A stretch of 64,000 nucleotides of DNA, taken from contig ML976986.1 in NCBI GenBank assembly GCA_010015675.1, positions 283,671 through 347,670 on the forward strand, read 5' to 3'. This DNA is from Byssothecium circinans (taxonomy: Eukaryota > Ascomycota > Dothideomycetes > Pleosporales > Massarinaceae). The notes under the pieces were generated by a model. The model did not search any database. It was not told the origin of the DNA and saw nothing but the letters and a program-made list of their open reading frames with translations. This document shows positions 21,217-34,517 of this stretch, in pieces. Made by a program: the position numbers and the translations under genes. How positions within the stretch are numbered: position 1 is the first letter of the stretch; the number at the start of each line of letters is the position of its first letter.

Positions 21217-23140
21217 ATGGCTGACCATTTCTTGGGCTTCGATCTCAGCACTCAACAGCTAAAAGGTCAGTCCATTTGCCCCGCATCAATTCGAACTACC
21301 CCGCCATACGCGAAATGATGACTGACTTAAACGTGGGGGTGCAGGAATTATCGTCAAATCCGACCTTAAACTGGTGCAAGAAGCCAAAGTCGATTTTGAT
21401 GCCGATCTTTCAAAATATGGCATCGAGAAGGGCGTCCTCACCAACCCGTCTGAAGGCGAGGTCTTCGCGCCTGTCGCCATGTTCCTAGATGCTATCGATC
21501 TAGTGCTTCAACGCCTGAAAGAGCAGGGTGCGGACCTGTCGAAGGTGCAGGGTATTTCTGGCGCAGGAATGCAGCATGGAACTGTATTTTGGAGTCAAGA
21601 TGCGCAGACATTGTTGGAGAATTTGGATGAGGAAAAGACGCTAGTGGAGCAGCTGGAGAGTGGCGCGAAGGGCGAGAGGAAAGGCGCGTTTAGCCACCCG
21701 TTCAGTCCGAACTGGCAGGATGCAAGTACCCAGAAGCAGTGTGAGAGGTTTGATGGAGCTTTGGGGACGCCGGAGAGTTTGGCGGAGAGTACAGGGAGCA
21801 AGGCGCATCATGTAGGTTCTCCTAGTCTTCAGGGGCGAGGAATATCACTGATGATGTCATAGCGCTTCAGCGGGCCTCAGATCTTGAGGTTTCGCGAGAA
21901 GTATCCTGAGGCATACAAGGCGACCTCGCGCATCTCCCTCGTCTCGTCATTCCTCGCATCGATATTCTTGGGGAAGGTGGCTCCGATGGACAAGGGCGAT
22001 GTCACTGGCGCGAACCTCTGGGATATCAAGAATGGGCGCTGGCACGATGATCTAATCAAACTGACCGCTGGAGACCAAGGCATTGATGAGCTGAAGGCCA
22101 AATTAGGCGATGTGTATGAGGATGGAGGCAAGAGCTTCGGAACAATATCCCCATACTTCGTCAAGCGCTACGGCTTCTCCTCCTCGGCCCAGGTCATCAC
22201 ATTCACAGGCGACAACCCTTCAACCATTCTTGCCCTCCCACTTCGCTCTTCCGATGCCATCGTCTCCCTAGGAACATCAACCACGTTTCTCATGTCTACA
22301 TCGCAGTACAAGCCCGATCCCGCATACCACTTCATGAACCATCCGACAACATCGGGTCTTTACATGTTCATGCTCTGCTACAAGAACGGCGGTCTAGCGC
22401 GTGAGCACATCCGCGACGCCATTAACGAACTCTCGCCCTCCGCAGCACCCAAATCCTGGGATCTCTTCAACGAAACCGCAACATCGACCCCTGTTCTCGG
22501 CCAAGAAGACCCATCATCAGACCCCATGCGTCTTGGCCTCTTCTTCCCACGTCCGGAAATCGTACCAAATGTCAAAGCTGGAACATGGCGGTTCTTGTAC
22601 AAGGACAACACACTCGCTGCCGTCGCTCCAGCAGGTGCCCAAGGCAAGACCGAAGACAAGAGCTGGCCCATCCCCAAAGCCGACGCCCGCGCGATTCTGG
22701 AATCCCAGTTCCTGAGCCTCCGACTCCGTTCCCAAAACCTCGTCGAACCCCAAGGCGCACTTCCACCCCAACCACGGCGTATCTACATGGTCGGCGGCGG
22801 TGCAGCCAACAGCGCCATTGCCGAGCTCGCAGGTCAAGTCCTCGGCGGCAGCGAAGGCGTTTACAAACTCGACATCGGGGGTAATGCCTGCGCTCTTGGT
22901 GCCGCGTACAAGGCTGCATGGGGTGTGCAACGAGGCAGCGGGGAGAAGTTTGAAGACTTTTTGGAGAAGCGGTGGAATGAGAAAGAGTTTGTGAAGAAGA
23001 TCTGTGAGGGGTATAGGAAGGGGGTGTTTGAGAGGTATGGGGATGCGTTGAAGGGGTTTGAACAGGTGGAAGGCAAGGCTATTGAGGAGAAGGGTGAAGG
23101 CAGGTTGGAGGAGGTCAATGCTGGGGGGAAAGTGAGCTGA
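21217..23140 (+). CDS. D-xylulose kinase, 597 aa
   Basis: Three exons: 21217-21265, 21345-21811 and 21863-23140 (1794 bases; introns of 79 and 51). The spliced start [20 protein letters not shown] carries the N-terminal phosphate-binding loop of FGGY carbohydrate kinases (D-x-S-T-Q). Next come [24 protein letters not shown] and the sugar-site region SGPQILRFR. The C-terminal FGGY domain follows with [13 protein letters not shown] (likely catalytic Asp), [11 protein letters not shown] and [19 protein letters not shown] (adenosine motif). Xylulose kinase phosphorylates D-xylulose to xylulose 5-phosphate, linking pentose catabolism to the pentose phosphate pathway in the cytosol. Length matches fungal enzymes (about 570-600). 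The last 25 residues are Glu/Gly-rich. Confidence 0.93.
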
Positions 23141-24855
23141 GTCGTGTGGGATTTTGTGATGCGGTGTAGGTCGAGAATATGTCAATGTTCTTGCTGGTCT
23201 GAGCTTGGTATAACGTTGCCAGAGTTTTGACGCGTAGGGGTAGTTTGATGAACGCGGCGTTTAGATCGCATGCTTGGTGGGGAAATGTATCGTTTCCAAA
23301 GGTTGTGGGGAGATTGTTGAACTAAACCCAGCCACGCATGCTCACGTATACGGAAGTTCTACGGTACTATATGTAATGATGGAAACCCGTGCAACGATTA
23401 TATCAAATGACTGACGTACAGTGAAGCGTACACCATGCTCTTTAACCCTTTTGGCTGCCAACCTATGATATGTTCCATGGTTGACGCAAAAAATTATAGA
23501 GAAAGTTGCTAAGTCTGAAGTAGGGAAAACAGTGTTAGGCATTTAACATAATATTATACATTGATAGTCCATGAACTTAATTAGTTGTTGCACAACGCAC
23601 ATTCTTATATAGGCAGAATGAAGGGCGTCAAGGAAGGTCTGATCATACTTTATACGGTCGATATATATCTACATGTTATGCGGGCGCAGGAAGTGGACCA
23701 GGTTTCCAACATGATAGATAGTACACATTTCGCCGGCGCCTTCTAATTAGATGAACATGATATATATTTTAATCGACTTCTCATTCCTTTCTGCCTCTCG
23801 CCTCCGTCGTTCAAATACTAGATACGTATCCCTAATATTAGTATGGGAAGGTCTCAGCCTCCAAAGCTGATAGTTGGGGATCATCGGCAGCTCAGTTCGC
23901 GGTCCTCAGGCGGGTGTTTGCGAGAAGGACCGGCCTTTAGCCATGCAACGCTCGACGCGAAACAGCGCTGGTAGTGATGCACTTTAAGCTGGGCTTCGCG
24001 GCCTACGGCACAGAGGTCTGGGGATGAAAAGGATGCTGTGCTCGGTGCTATCGACGACGGCGGCCTTCGTTTTCCTGGCCTATGCGAGGTGTTCTCTTTT
24101 TCTTTTTTTTCCTTTTTTGCTTGCTAACCTATCGTAGGGTGGACCTTGGAGCCGGATCCTGCACCTGTGCGTTGGTGAGGGCTATAGACCTGCTCACGGG
24201 CTTTTGACCGTTGAGCAGAGCCGAGTCAGGAACGCCCGTTACGATCGATGTACACATAAATAGAAAGCAAGGATGAACATGATTTTGGGGAATAGTGAAG
24301 GGAAGTAGGAAAAACATGAACAACGTGGAGTCCCAATGAAGAGCAGGAATCATTGAAAGGAGAGGTAGTAATTACTTTACGTGAAAACTTCTTGGGGGTA
24401 TTAATGATTGTGTAGATCGCCATAAGTGCAATTTTTGGGTACTCTCTCTTGCACTGTGAGTTATACACTGAGCACTTAATTTCATCTTCACGGTCGAAAG
24501 TTTCTTAGAAGGCATACTTAAAGTATGCGGCCGTGATAAAAGAGCCAAAAATCATGGCACTCTTATTAGCGAGTTTAAGACCATGTTCATCCCAATGAAA
24601 TCAAGTGATGGGTACACAGCATATAAACCTTAACACACCAGCCTCCTCTACATTTTCTTCTCACCCAATCGCTTAGATCGCGACTCCTCCAGCTCCAGGC
24701 TCCAGGATGCATATATACGAGACCCCGCTCGTCGACTTCAGCTCACAATCAAAAACAATAGACTCTATGGGCGCATTCACTTCTCAATAACTTGTGCGTT
24801 TACGTCTACTTGTACCAATTTCGCTCCTGAATAGTACAAACGGAACTCGAACGCT
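23141..24855. other. AT-leaning gene-free block before the NACHT gene
   Basis: About 1.7 kb with no open frame over 80 codons and a rising A+T content from about 23330. A T-rich run occurs at 24097-24120. TATAAA at 24622-24627 could serve the NACHT gene. The sequence has the look of partly RIP-degraded intergenic DNA; no transposon was identified. Confidence 0.5.
24622..24627 (+). promoter_or_regulatory. candidate TATA box of the NACHT gene
   Basis: TATAAA lies 229-234 bases before the ATG at 24856. Weak evidence only. Confidence 0.25.
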
Positions 24856-27800
24856 ATGTCCCTCGTTGCGAAAGTCGGTCAGGCTGGACAGTTGAAACCC
24901 GAGATACGCCTCGCCCAAGCAGTCTCTCAATTCGAATCGTGTCTCTCAAACGAGCGCAAAGCCGATTTCAGAAGTCTCAGAAATTAGACGCTCAAATCGC
25001 CTCCTGGACCTTATGATGTTATGAGGCTTACTGCTGAGATCGACCCGTCTCGAGAGGCCAGCCGACGTTGTTTCGGCCCGCGGTTTACGAACTTCTTACA
25101 CGGCGTGCAACGATTTGCTGCACTTGGTGACATTATAATCGGTGGATCGCAGAATCTCATTGCGTGCGGGGTCTGGTCTGTCGTACGCATATCATTGCTT
25201 GTACGTATTTTGAGATTTTCTCTAAGGAAGCATATGGCTAATACTCATTCATAGTCGATCGTCAACTTCTCGTCTTACATGGAATCTCTTTCCCAAATCC
25301 TTATGGAGGTTGGCCGGTCGTCTCCACTTCACGAAAAGATGGCTCTACTGTATCCACAATCAGAAAGATTGCAGTCGTATCTAAGCGATTACTTCATTGT
25401 CGTGGTGTCGCTCTGTCACCACATACTAACTTTCGCCCAAAAGTCAGCCATGGCAAAACTCTCAGTAGCGTTCAGTGATTCCTATCTGAAGAAGTTCCAG
25501 TCCGAGCTCAACACATGGTCAATTGCAATAAAAAACGAAACGCACGCCCTGATGGCGGAACGAATGGAGGTTGAAGCTCAGAAAAGCTCACTGCTTCGCT
25601 TGAATCGAGCGTCCTTGTCCAAACAAAAAGTTCACCAAAAAGCGCTCGATCTACGATATCGTATCCTGGACCTCTGCTCCACGCACGATCAAGAAGCCAC
25701 CTGGAAGCGTATTCGTAAGATAGGCAACACGACATGTTACCGAACAAACCAATATACAACATGGAAGGAAGACCACGATGCCAATTGCCAAGTTCTGGTC
25801 TACCACGGGAAACTGGGATGCGGGAAGTCCGTCATGTTGGCCAATATCATCCAAGACCTAGCCTCTCAAGCAGACGACAGCACTAGTATTGCGTACTTCT
25901 TCTGTCGAAATGACCTGGCCGAAAGTTTGGAAGCGAGAACTATAATCGGATCTCTTACCCGCCAACTTCTTCAGCCCTTCTTTGAGCGTCCACGGGGCAT
26001 GAAAGACAGCAACTTCTTGGAAGAATTTGAACACAAGTCCAACATGGTCTACGAAGATATGTACCGCATCCTTCGGCATCATGTACCAATGAATCAGCGA
26101 CTTTATGTCATCATTGATGGCTTAGATCATTGCGATTATCTTGAATGGATACACACTCTCATATGCTTACAAGACCTGCAAGATCGTCTAGCAGTGCGCA
26201 TATGCCTATCTTTGCAATCACCTCCCAACAATCAGCTATCCGAAGTTCGAAAAAGTCGATTAGGTGAGGAACCAACGAAGAAAATTTCTTTCCAAGATGC
26301 TCACGAATCACAAGTACCCCGGATCATTCCAATGCCCGACAATAAGAACGAAATCGAAAATTTTATCGAAGCAGAGCTAGCGCGGCGTCTAGAGGACGGT
26401 ACACTCATGATCTACGATCCAACGCTTATACTCAATATACAAGACACCTTATCGAAATCTGCAGAAGGAATGTTCCTGTGGGTTGTTCTGCAGATTCAGT
26501 CACTTTGTGATATGCAAACAGACCAGGAAATTCGAGAAGCTTTGACAGAACTCCCACGAGATCTATCGGAGACATACAGGCGCATTCTCCAGAAGCGGCA
26601 AAAGCCTCAATCTCGTTATCAAAGCTGCATCTTCGAGCTCATTATCGCTGCCATGCGACCTCTGACATTGAATGAAATGAGTGAAGCTCTGAGCGTCACT
26701 CCCGGAGATACAGATTGGACAGCTGCGAGAATGCTCCATGACGTAAAGACTGCACTAAGTGGTTGTGGATGCCTTGTCACTATCAACGAAGAAGAGCTCA
26801 CTGTTGGCCTCGTGCATTCTAGTGTGCAAACATTTATCCTGGACGGATACCAAAACTCGCGCGGCCACACGATCAACATGTCCACGGCACAAGAAACTAT
26901 GGCAGACATCTTGGTTACCTACCTGAGTTACAACATCTTCCGCACGGAAGTGTCTAAAGCACGGGTGCCGGAGCTTCCCGTCCAATCAATGCCATCGGGA
27001 ATCATCAACTCCAGTACGAAGTCCACCAAAGCTGCTGGCAAGCTCGCCCTCAGGCTCTTAAAAGCTAGGAAACAGCCCAGTTTCGATATGGGCAAGACCC
27101 TAGCAGGGGCTCTAGGTACAAATCAGGTCGTTCAAGAGCATCACCTTCTCATCTACGCAAAGTCATATTGCCTTCAACACGTGCAAAAGTATGCATTGAG
27201 TCCGCACGTTACTCAGTTGCTTCCTGGATTGATACGAAGAGGTATGGTTAGTGAAACTCCTGGTGTAGATCCGGTGAATGGTCGAGGACCGTTCCACTTG
27301 GCGATGCTCCTGCGCCATTCAAGCTTACTCGAGATGTTGCTCCTTCGAGAAGACATTGGGCATATTGACTCCGAGGATGTGGATGGCTGCACTCCGCTCG
27401 TATTGGCTATAATGATTCACTACGTCCAAGGAGCTCAACTCCTACTTCAAACAGGATATGTGAAGGCCAATAGGAGGAGTTCGCACCCAGACCGTCTGCC
27501 CTCGCCTCTATTCGAAGCAATCTCAACCGAAAACGTGGAGCTTTTAGCGCTCCTTCTCAACCATGAGGACGTGGATGCCAACGAACACACTGAAAAGGGA
27601 ACACCGCTTATATTTGCAGTGAAGCTAGGCTGCACAAGAAGTCTCAAAGTGCTGTTGAGCTCTCCCAAGGTCGATGTCAATTTGGTAACAGCTAATGGGG
27701 ATTCGGCACTAAGAACGGCAATACAGTCAGGAAATGACAACATCCTTGTGATAATGGTTAAAAATGCTCGGATCAAAGCTTACATGGCAAGCTTAAGCAA

Positions 27801-27903
27801 AGACGCCAAAACAAGATCGATACTAATATCGTTGGCTGAGTCTACACATAATCAGCAAATCATCAGGAGGATCAGAATGCATATGAGGATAATAAGAGGA
27901 TAG
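24856..27903 (+). CDS. NLR-like STAND protein: DUF7708 - NACHT - ankyrin repeats; early in-frame stop
   Basis: Exons 24856-25200 and 25255-27903 around a 53-base phase-0 intron. The N-terminal part resembles the DUF7708 region found ahead of fungal NACHT domains: IACGVWSVVRISLL joined to SIVNFSSYMESLS, then LMEVGRSSPLHEKMALLYP. The NACHT core has a P-loop HGKLGCGKS at about 25804-25830 and a Walker B strand LYVIIDGLDHCD at about 26101-26136. Four to five ankyrin repeats lie at about 27280-27770 (e.g. NGRGPFHLAMLLRHSSLLEM, KGTPLIFAVKLGCTRSLKVL). Fungal NLRs are implicated in non-self recognition and cell death. From the Met at 24856 the frame has a TAG at 24985-24987, after which the same frame continues PPGPYDVMRLTAEID. 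A product starting at Met 25021 would be intact (942 aa) but lacks the first 55 codons. Confidence 0.75.
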
Positions 27904-28662
27904 AAGATTATAGATGAGAAGTTTTTATGTATAGATGTTATATAAAATATAAGGCTTTATTTATGGCATGGTAGTAAAATAAGTTATTAGTATCACTTCA
28001 TCCTTAATGCTAAAAACCTTTATTATCTTCCGTAAAGGTTAAGCATAATTCTACTTCACCTATAGTATGGATAATATGAATATATATAAATATTAAAGCA
28101 TTATAAAACTTTAAATTAGATAGAAGCGAAAGCTAAGGAAGCATTAATAAATAGGGAATTATAAAGTTTTATCTTTATATAAGATATTATAATAATATAA
28201 GTATAGATGGAATGGAAAGGCTGGGCAAAATCATTAAATCTAAAGGAATCTAGCGATATATTTATATAAAGGCCGGACTTACTTACTTTCTTATTATTTA
28301 TTATGGGTTATAAAAAGCTCCCGCAGGTCTTGTTTTCCACTGTCCGACTTTCGTCCGTACCGATGAGCTTCTATCACCCCAACCATAAGCGCTTACTCAC
28401 CCCCGTCCTGCCTTTAACATCGTCCTGCTTTAATAGTCAACAATTTTTCAACTTATTTCCGAGCGTCATCTTTCTGACTCCTAGAATAGCTAGTGAGTAA
28501 TTGTTTCCAAACACTTCTCGGAGTTAGCATGGAGGTACCGTGTAAATCCATAAGAAGGTCTATATTAAAACGCAGATTTGCGTATACAAATATTAACAGA
28601 TCCTCCATTTGACTCTAAAACAACCTTAAGCACCAAGGCTCCTCAAGTCATTCTCAACCTTC
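27904..28662. other. AT-rich block between the NACHT and SDR genes
   Basis: Bases 27904-28310 are dominated by A, T and TpA steps, with no open frame. This is the appearance of heavily RIP-mutated repeat DNA. From 28310 the composition returns to normal and TATAAAAA at 28309-28316 could be the SDR core promoter, about 350 bases before its ATG. Confidence 0.55.
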
Positions 28663-29595
28663 ATGATGGCACCATATACGCTCCCATCAAACGCTGTCTG
28701 GTTCGTTACCGGCTGTTCTACCGGCATCGGCTACGCACTCTGCGAATATCTCACCACGAACACAACCTCTCGCGTCGTAGCGACTGCCCGCAATCCTACA
28801 GCCCTCAACTCCTTGCCTACAGGCCCTAACATCACCAAACTGGCCTTAGACGTTACCTCTGACGTCTCCATCCAGGCCGCTCTTGCCGTCATCCTCGAAA
28901 AATATGGCCGTATCGACGTAGTCGTGAACAACGCCGGATTCGGTATCAGGGGTGATACCGAAACCACGGAGCTCTCGCACGCCCGTGCCGTTATGGACGC
29001 CAACTTCTGGGGCGCCGCGCGCATCACGCAGCTCGTTCTTCCAATCTTGCGCGAGCAAAACCCCAAGACAGGTGCGATTGGGGGATTGATCATACAAGTC
29101 ACCAGCATGGGAGGTCGAGTCGCTTTCCCGGCCAATACATTCTACCATGCGTCCAAATTCGCACTCGAAGGCTTCACTGAAGGCCTTTCGAAAGAAGTCT
29201 CCCCGGACTGGAACATCCGCTTCCTATGTGTCGAGCCTGGCGGTGTGAAGACGAATTATGTTGAGACTTCTACTCCGAAGTTCGATGGGAAGGAGAGGCA
29301 TCCCGCTTACACAGATCCGAACCTGCCGACGAATCTCCTGTTCAAGTACTTGGGTGCTCCAGAGGCGATGGCAAATTTTGCGGAGCCTGGGAAGTTAGCG
29401 GAGGTGTTGGTGAAGTACGTGGAAGAGGGAGGAGAGATGCCGCTGAGGTTGCCGCTGGGTATGGATGCTTGGGGAAGTTTGATGGAAGGGGCGGAGGCAA
29501 ATTTGAAGGACCTGGAGAAGGTGAAGGAGGTAGCAGTTAGTATCAGTGATAGGGGTGAAGAGCAGCTGAAAAGCATTAAGTTTTTAAAGAGGTAA
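28663..29595 (+). CDS. short-chain dehydrogenase/reductase, 310 aa
   Basis: A single exon from the first of two adjacent ATGs. It is a classical SDR Rossmann fold: cofactor motif TGCSTGIG at residues 16-23, VARNP-like basic region after strand 2 (VVATARNP, suggesting NADP preference), and D63-V64 of the adenine pocket (LALDVTS). NNAG is at 89-92, and the catalytic set includes Ser148, Tyr161 and Lys165 (TSMGG...YHASK). PGG-V-KTNY follows the active site. Substrate unknown; the length and the C-terminal extension resemble fungal oxidoreductases acting on ketones or steroids. It converges with the nitronate monooxygenase gene. Codon use is ordinary although the flanking DNA is AT-rich. Confidence 0.9.
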   Translation: MMAPYTLPSNAVWFVTGCSTGIGYALCEYLTTNTTSRVVATARNPTALNSLPTGPNITKLALDVTSDVSIQAALAVILEKYGRIDVVVNNAGFGIRGDTETTELSHARAVMDANFWGAARITQLVLPILREQNPKTGAIGGLIIQVTSMGGRVAFPANTFYHASKFALEGFTEGLSKEVSPDWNIRFLCVEPGGVKTNYVETSTPKFDGKERHPAYTDPNLPTNLLFKYLGAPEAMANFAEPGKLAEVLVKYVEEGGEMPLRLPLGMDAWGSLMEGAEANLKDLEKVKEVAVSISDRGEEQLKSIKFLKR

Positions 29596-29902
29596 GGGGT
29601 GGTTAATCGTATACGTACCGAGGGATGGAAAAAAGGTTAGTTAAGTATAGTCTAAAGGATCTGGTGGGATACAAATAGAGCTATAATGTTTCACCTCCCA
29701 AAAAGATTTGATAAGTATTGTAGCAGATCTTGTTTGAGTGGACGGCGTGGCGAGTGGTAGGAAATACCGGTTATGTTACTAGTTGGTGCGGACCGTGTGG
29801 CTGATGTTAAGCAGAAATACTTGGAGAGGTTGTGAGAAGAATAAATGTCTGAGTGAGGGTGTGTTTTATAGACACGAAAAGTTATACAGTACCATCAGTG
29901 CT
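29596..29902. other. spacer between convergent genes
   Basis: 307 bases holding the 3' ends of the SDR and the nitronate monooxygenase transcripts. No terminator-like structure recognised. Confidence 0.45.
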
Positions 29903-31412
29903 CTAAAGCTTTGCGCCGGTGTTAAGAAACCCCGTCGCGTTCTTCAACGCCGTCACCGTCTCCCTCACCATCTCTTCTACGATTTCAGCTCCAGACTGTC
30001 CAGCCTTGTTGATACTTCCAGCGATAATACCTATAGGCCTATGGATAGTCAGCTCCCATCCTCCTCTCCTTTTCATTTTGAGAGTCAAGTGTGCATACCT
30101 CATGTCTGCAGCATCTTCAATTTCCTCCGTCAACTTGCCTTCCTTATGCAGCCGGTCCAATTCATGCGGTATCGGCACTATGCCGTTTTCTAAGAGTTCT
30201 TTAAGCTCAGCTTGGCGATTGTTCTCCCAGTCAAGAAGATAGGGGTTACTGAGCGCGCGCAGAGGCCGTCCTGACCAGACTGTGCTTTTGATCCAAGAAT
30301 CGTAGCCTGCATCGACTACCCTGCTCGACATCAACTTTCTCGCTCATGGACTCGCTAAATCTCCATCATTTGACCTTCCAAACGTCATGGATATCGAGAA
30401 ACTTACTGTTTCTTCCATCCGTCTACCGCCTTACTCTCCTTCGCTACAATGAATCTCGTCCCAACCCACACGCCGCTTGCTCCCAGCATGAGTGCAGATG
30501 CTAAGCTTCGCCCGTCGTTCACGCCACCGGCTGTGATGAGAAGGGGGGGTTGGCCAGTCATCGGTGATTTATACTGGGCGCAGATGTCCGCGCAAGCAGG
30601 AGTGAGGATATATGTTGGGATATCGCCTGTATGACCACCGGCTTCGCCACCTTGGGCACAAATGATGTCTGCACCAGCTTGACAAGCTTTGTGAACATGC
30701 TGTGATAACGTAAGCATGGGTATATGTATGGTGATCACGTGGTAGAGCATACCTTCGGGTGCCCGATCATATTCTTGAAGAAGCATTAGCTTTATTTCGT
30801 ACCATATCTTCCAGACAATATTAAGTGAGGATAATGTGACGTACCATACTGCCCGAGTATTAGCTCTATACCAATGATGCTCGCAATGTGAACTTACTAC
30901 AACACGCCAGCTTTATGCAACTTCTCAATTGCCCATGCAGGGGGGATGCCCACCGCAGAAACAAACACCTTCGCCCCGCTCTCAATCACAATATCCAACA
31001 TTTCGCCTAGTTGCCCCTTCGTGTAGTCGTACTAAGATCAAATTTAGCTTTAGGTCTCGCCCCTTAATATTTCTTCAGCCACAGCTTCTGCAGCACAATC
31101 ATCCTGCAATCCCTCGTGTATAAGATTCACGCTCACATTAGTCTTCCTAGCACTTCCTCCAACCTGCGGTATAAGCAGATCAACTCCGAACGGCGCGTTC
31201 TTATCATGTAACTCCTCTTTCAACTCCGCAATCATGTCGCGTAGCATGTCGGGCGAGTATCTTGCACCACCGAGCGTGCCAAACCCCCCCGCATTGCAAA
31301 CAGCAGCTGCGAGTTTGGGGCCCGCTACTTGATCCATACCAGCGAGCATGATAGGATGACGGATTTTGAGGAGAGTGGTCAAGCGAGTTTGGAGAGGGGC
31401 GTTTGATGCCAT
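29903..31412 (-). CDS. nitronate monooxygenase (2-nitropropane dioxygenase family), 361 aa, seven exons
   Basis: Exons: 31137-31412, 30898-31031, 30845-30848 (four bases), 30753-30773, 30407-30699, 30099-30320 and 29903-30038 (1086 bases). The joined protein shows the family pattern: IRHPIMLAGMDQVAGPKLAA, NAGGFGTLGGARY, GVDLLIPQVGGSARKTN-YDYTKG, FVSAVGIPPAW, GVLYM-NMIGHPK-HVHKACQ, ADIICAQGGEAGGHTG, ITAGGVNDGRSLA and GASGVWVGTRF. These form the FMN-binding TIM barrel. The enzyme oxidises nitronates to carbonyl compounds and nitrite using FMN and oxygen, which can detoxify propionate-3-nitronate. The C-terminal exon carries VDEMVRE-like EIVEEMVRETVTAL. The last intron (30039-30098) is 60 bases and has no stop, so its retention would only insert 20 residues. 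Two very small exons make this gene easy to mis-annotate. Confidence 0.88.
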
Positions 31413-33365
31413 CTTGTAGAAGTTGAGTATTGTAATTTCTAGAGACCCATCAGCGATAACAGAAACCAGGCAGAGTCTTCAGCTTCATAAATGATTTGAT
31501 GATTCCAAGAAGTGTAAGCGGAATAAGGTCAGACGTACAGATGAGTAACGCTATAGTATGCGACGTGACGCAGGATGGATGCTAAGGTGTTCGACAAAGA
31601 ATAGAAGAAGCCGAACGAGTCCGTCTTTAAGCCTTTAGCTGGGGTTCAAAACACCCAATAAGCCGCGTATTTATCCGTTCAATCATATCTAAGCCCCGCA
31701 TTCGTAAGCAAGACGGTATGCTGCTGATCTAAGACTGTAACGGCACAGCAGCAGAACAATTCTTCGGGTTTAAAAGGCTGGCAGAACGATGAGTTGCCGA
31801 AATTTTATTGACGCAAGTATTCCACTGTGATTTGAAGCCTCTGAGACGCCCCCCTCCCCACATGACTTCATTTTCTTTGTACATATGTAAGCACCGGTCC
31901 TGAAAAGTCACGCGAAAGAAAAACGTGCCGAGACCCCTGCTGGTGGTGTTGAAGACGATGTTTGGATGATTGCAGAGGCCTGCTCCGAATGACTTCCCTT
32001 CGTTTATCCGGAGCGAACAACGATCATATTCGATGACACTGGAACTCCATTTCTTCCTCTTCTTACTAAATTCTACCACGGCATGGCAAATTGCCATCAA
32101 CATATCGTTCGCTAAATCAGTGCCAATCCTCCCATTTCAACGCTACCTTCATACACCATACCCAGGTGTGCATCCGGCTCGGCTTTGCTAAGTATAATAC
32201 CACCACCCCGTATTCACCGCTACGTTATAGCACTAGGAACCATTTTAAAGGGATATTTACATTTAGTTCGACACAGCCAATCGCCTGAAATAATGCATGT
32301 CAGCCGTAGAATGGCGTTGATGGCTTTCCAGCTATATTGATCTACATCTTGCTGTGCCCCCTTAACCTCTTCGGTCTCGTGCTGAATATATTAAGCTTCC
32401 TCTGGCGAATCTTCCTAGTCACAATCACCTCCCTTCTGCCCTTCTGCCTGCCTTAATCCGCTAGGAAATATATACATGGTACGCCTGATTCGCATCCGGT
32501 GAAGAAGGTTACTTTTGCAGCCATGATACGGATCACTTCCGGCTCTTCGATGAACAGCATATATCAAGAGGGTCGGTAAAGCTCGACTTTGCACATCATT
32601 GCATAGAGTAAAAGTTTGGCCGATAACTATAGCAGAACGCATGAATTCTTGCACTGACCCATAAACGTACATCCCCACGTTGCGGTCTACCCAGCCGCCC
32701 CCAAGAAGACAGGGGCAACTAAGACATACCGACAAGATAATGAAAAGAAAAGAGAGAGGGAAAACGAGAGACATTGAGAGCGCCTCCTTACAAGAGAAGA
32801 CATAAGACCGCCAAAGTAGTTGAAAGCAAGACCAAGAACTGTTTTGTCCATCCTTTTGCAGTCCCATCAAGCTTCCATTCCTTCGCCAAAAGCCCCTTTA
32901 AATTACGCTCTCTTTCTCAACGCTTCGAATCAAGTTATACATGGCATCCTTTCAATCGTGCCCCAAAAGCCAACGCTTGTATTATGTCTTTTTGATTCGA
33001 TCGGGCCACGAAGAAATTCCGCCATTAATGCAAGATGATCTTGAAAGCCTGTTATCCGCCTCTTTCGCCGGCGAGTACGAAACAGAGTCAAGCACATAGA
33101 CCGTCCTAGATACCATGATGCAATGCAGTAAGAGAAGCGTCTTCGTAGCATTCGTTTCCCTCACCGCGTAAACGTAGAGACAAGATTGTAATTCGATGGG
33201 ATTGTATGCCGAGAAAGGGAAGTGGGGGACGGTATCGATGGATGTGGTGGAGGAATTGCAAAGCTGACTGAGGTCCGAGTCGGAGGGCTTAACAATATTG
33301 GCTCGTCTATCGACGCCCAAACCTGCTGCACGGAAGTTCGTAAAGATTCATTGTGTGGTTGAGGA
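31413..33365. other. 1.95-kb stretch with no supportable gene
   Basis: The nitronate monooxygenase promoter and, from about 32900, the 3' flank of PP1. Open frames of 124 codons (31729-32103, minus) and 151 codons (32415-32870, minus) show no domain and no signal for splicing. Confidence 0.5.

Positions 33366-34517
<1,152 letters not shown>

Noticed and set aside
22517..23185. 222-codon minus-strand frame opposite the xylulose kinase gene
   Set aside because: It is the antisense of a well-supported coding exon and has no features of its own.
32415..32870. 151-codon open frame with a hydrophobic stretch, minus strand
   Set aside because: One hydrophobic run alone is weak; the rest shows no membrane-protein pattern and the position fits UTR or intergenic DNA.
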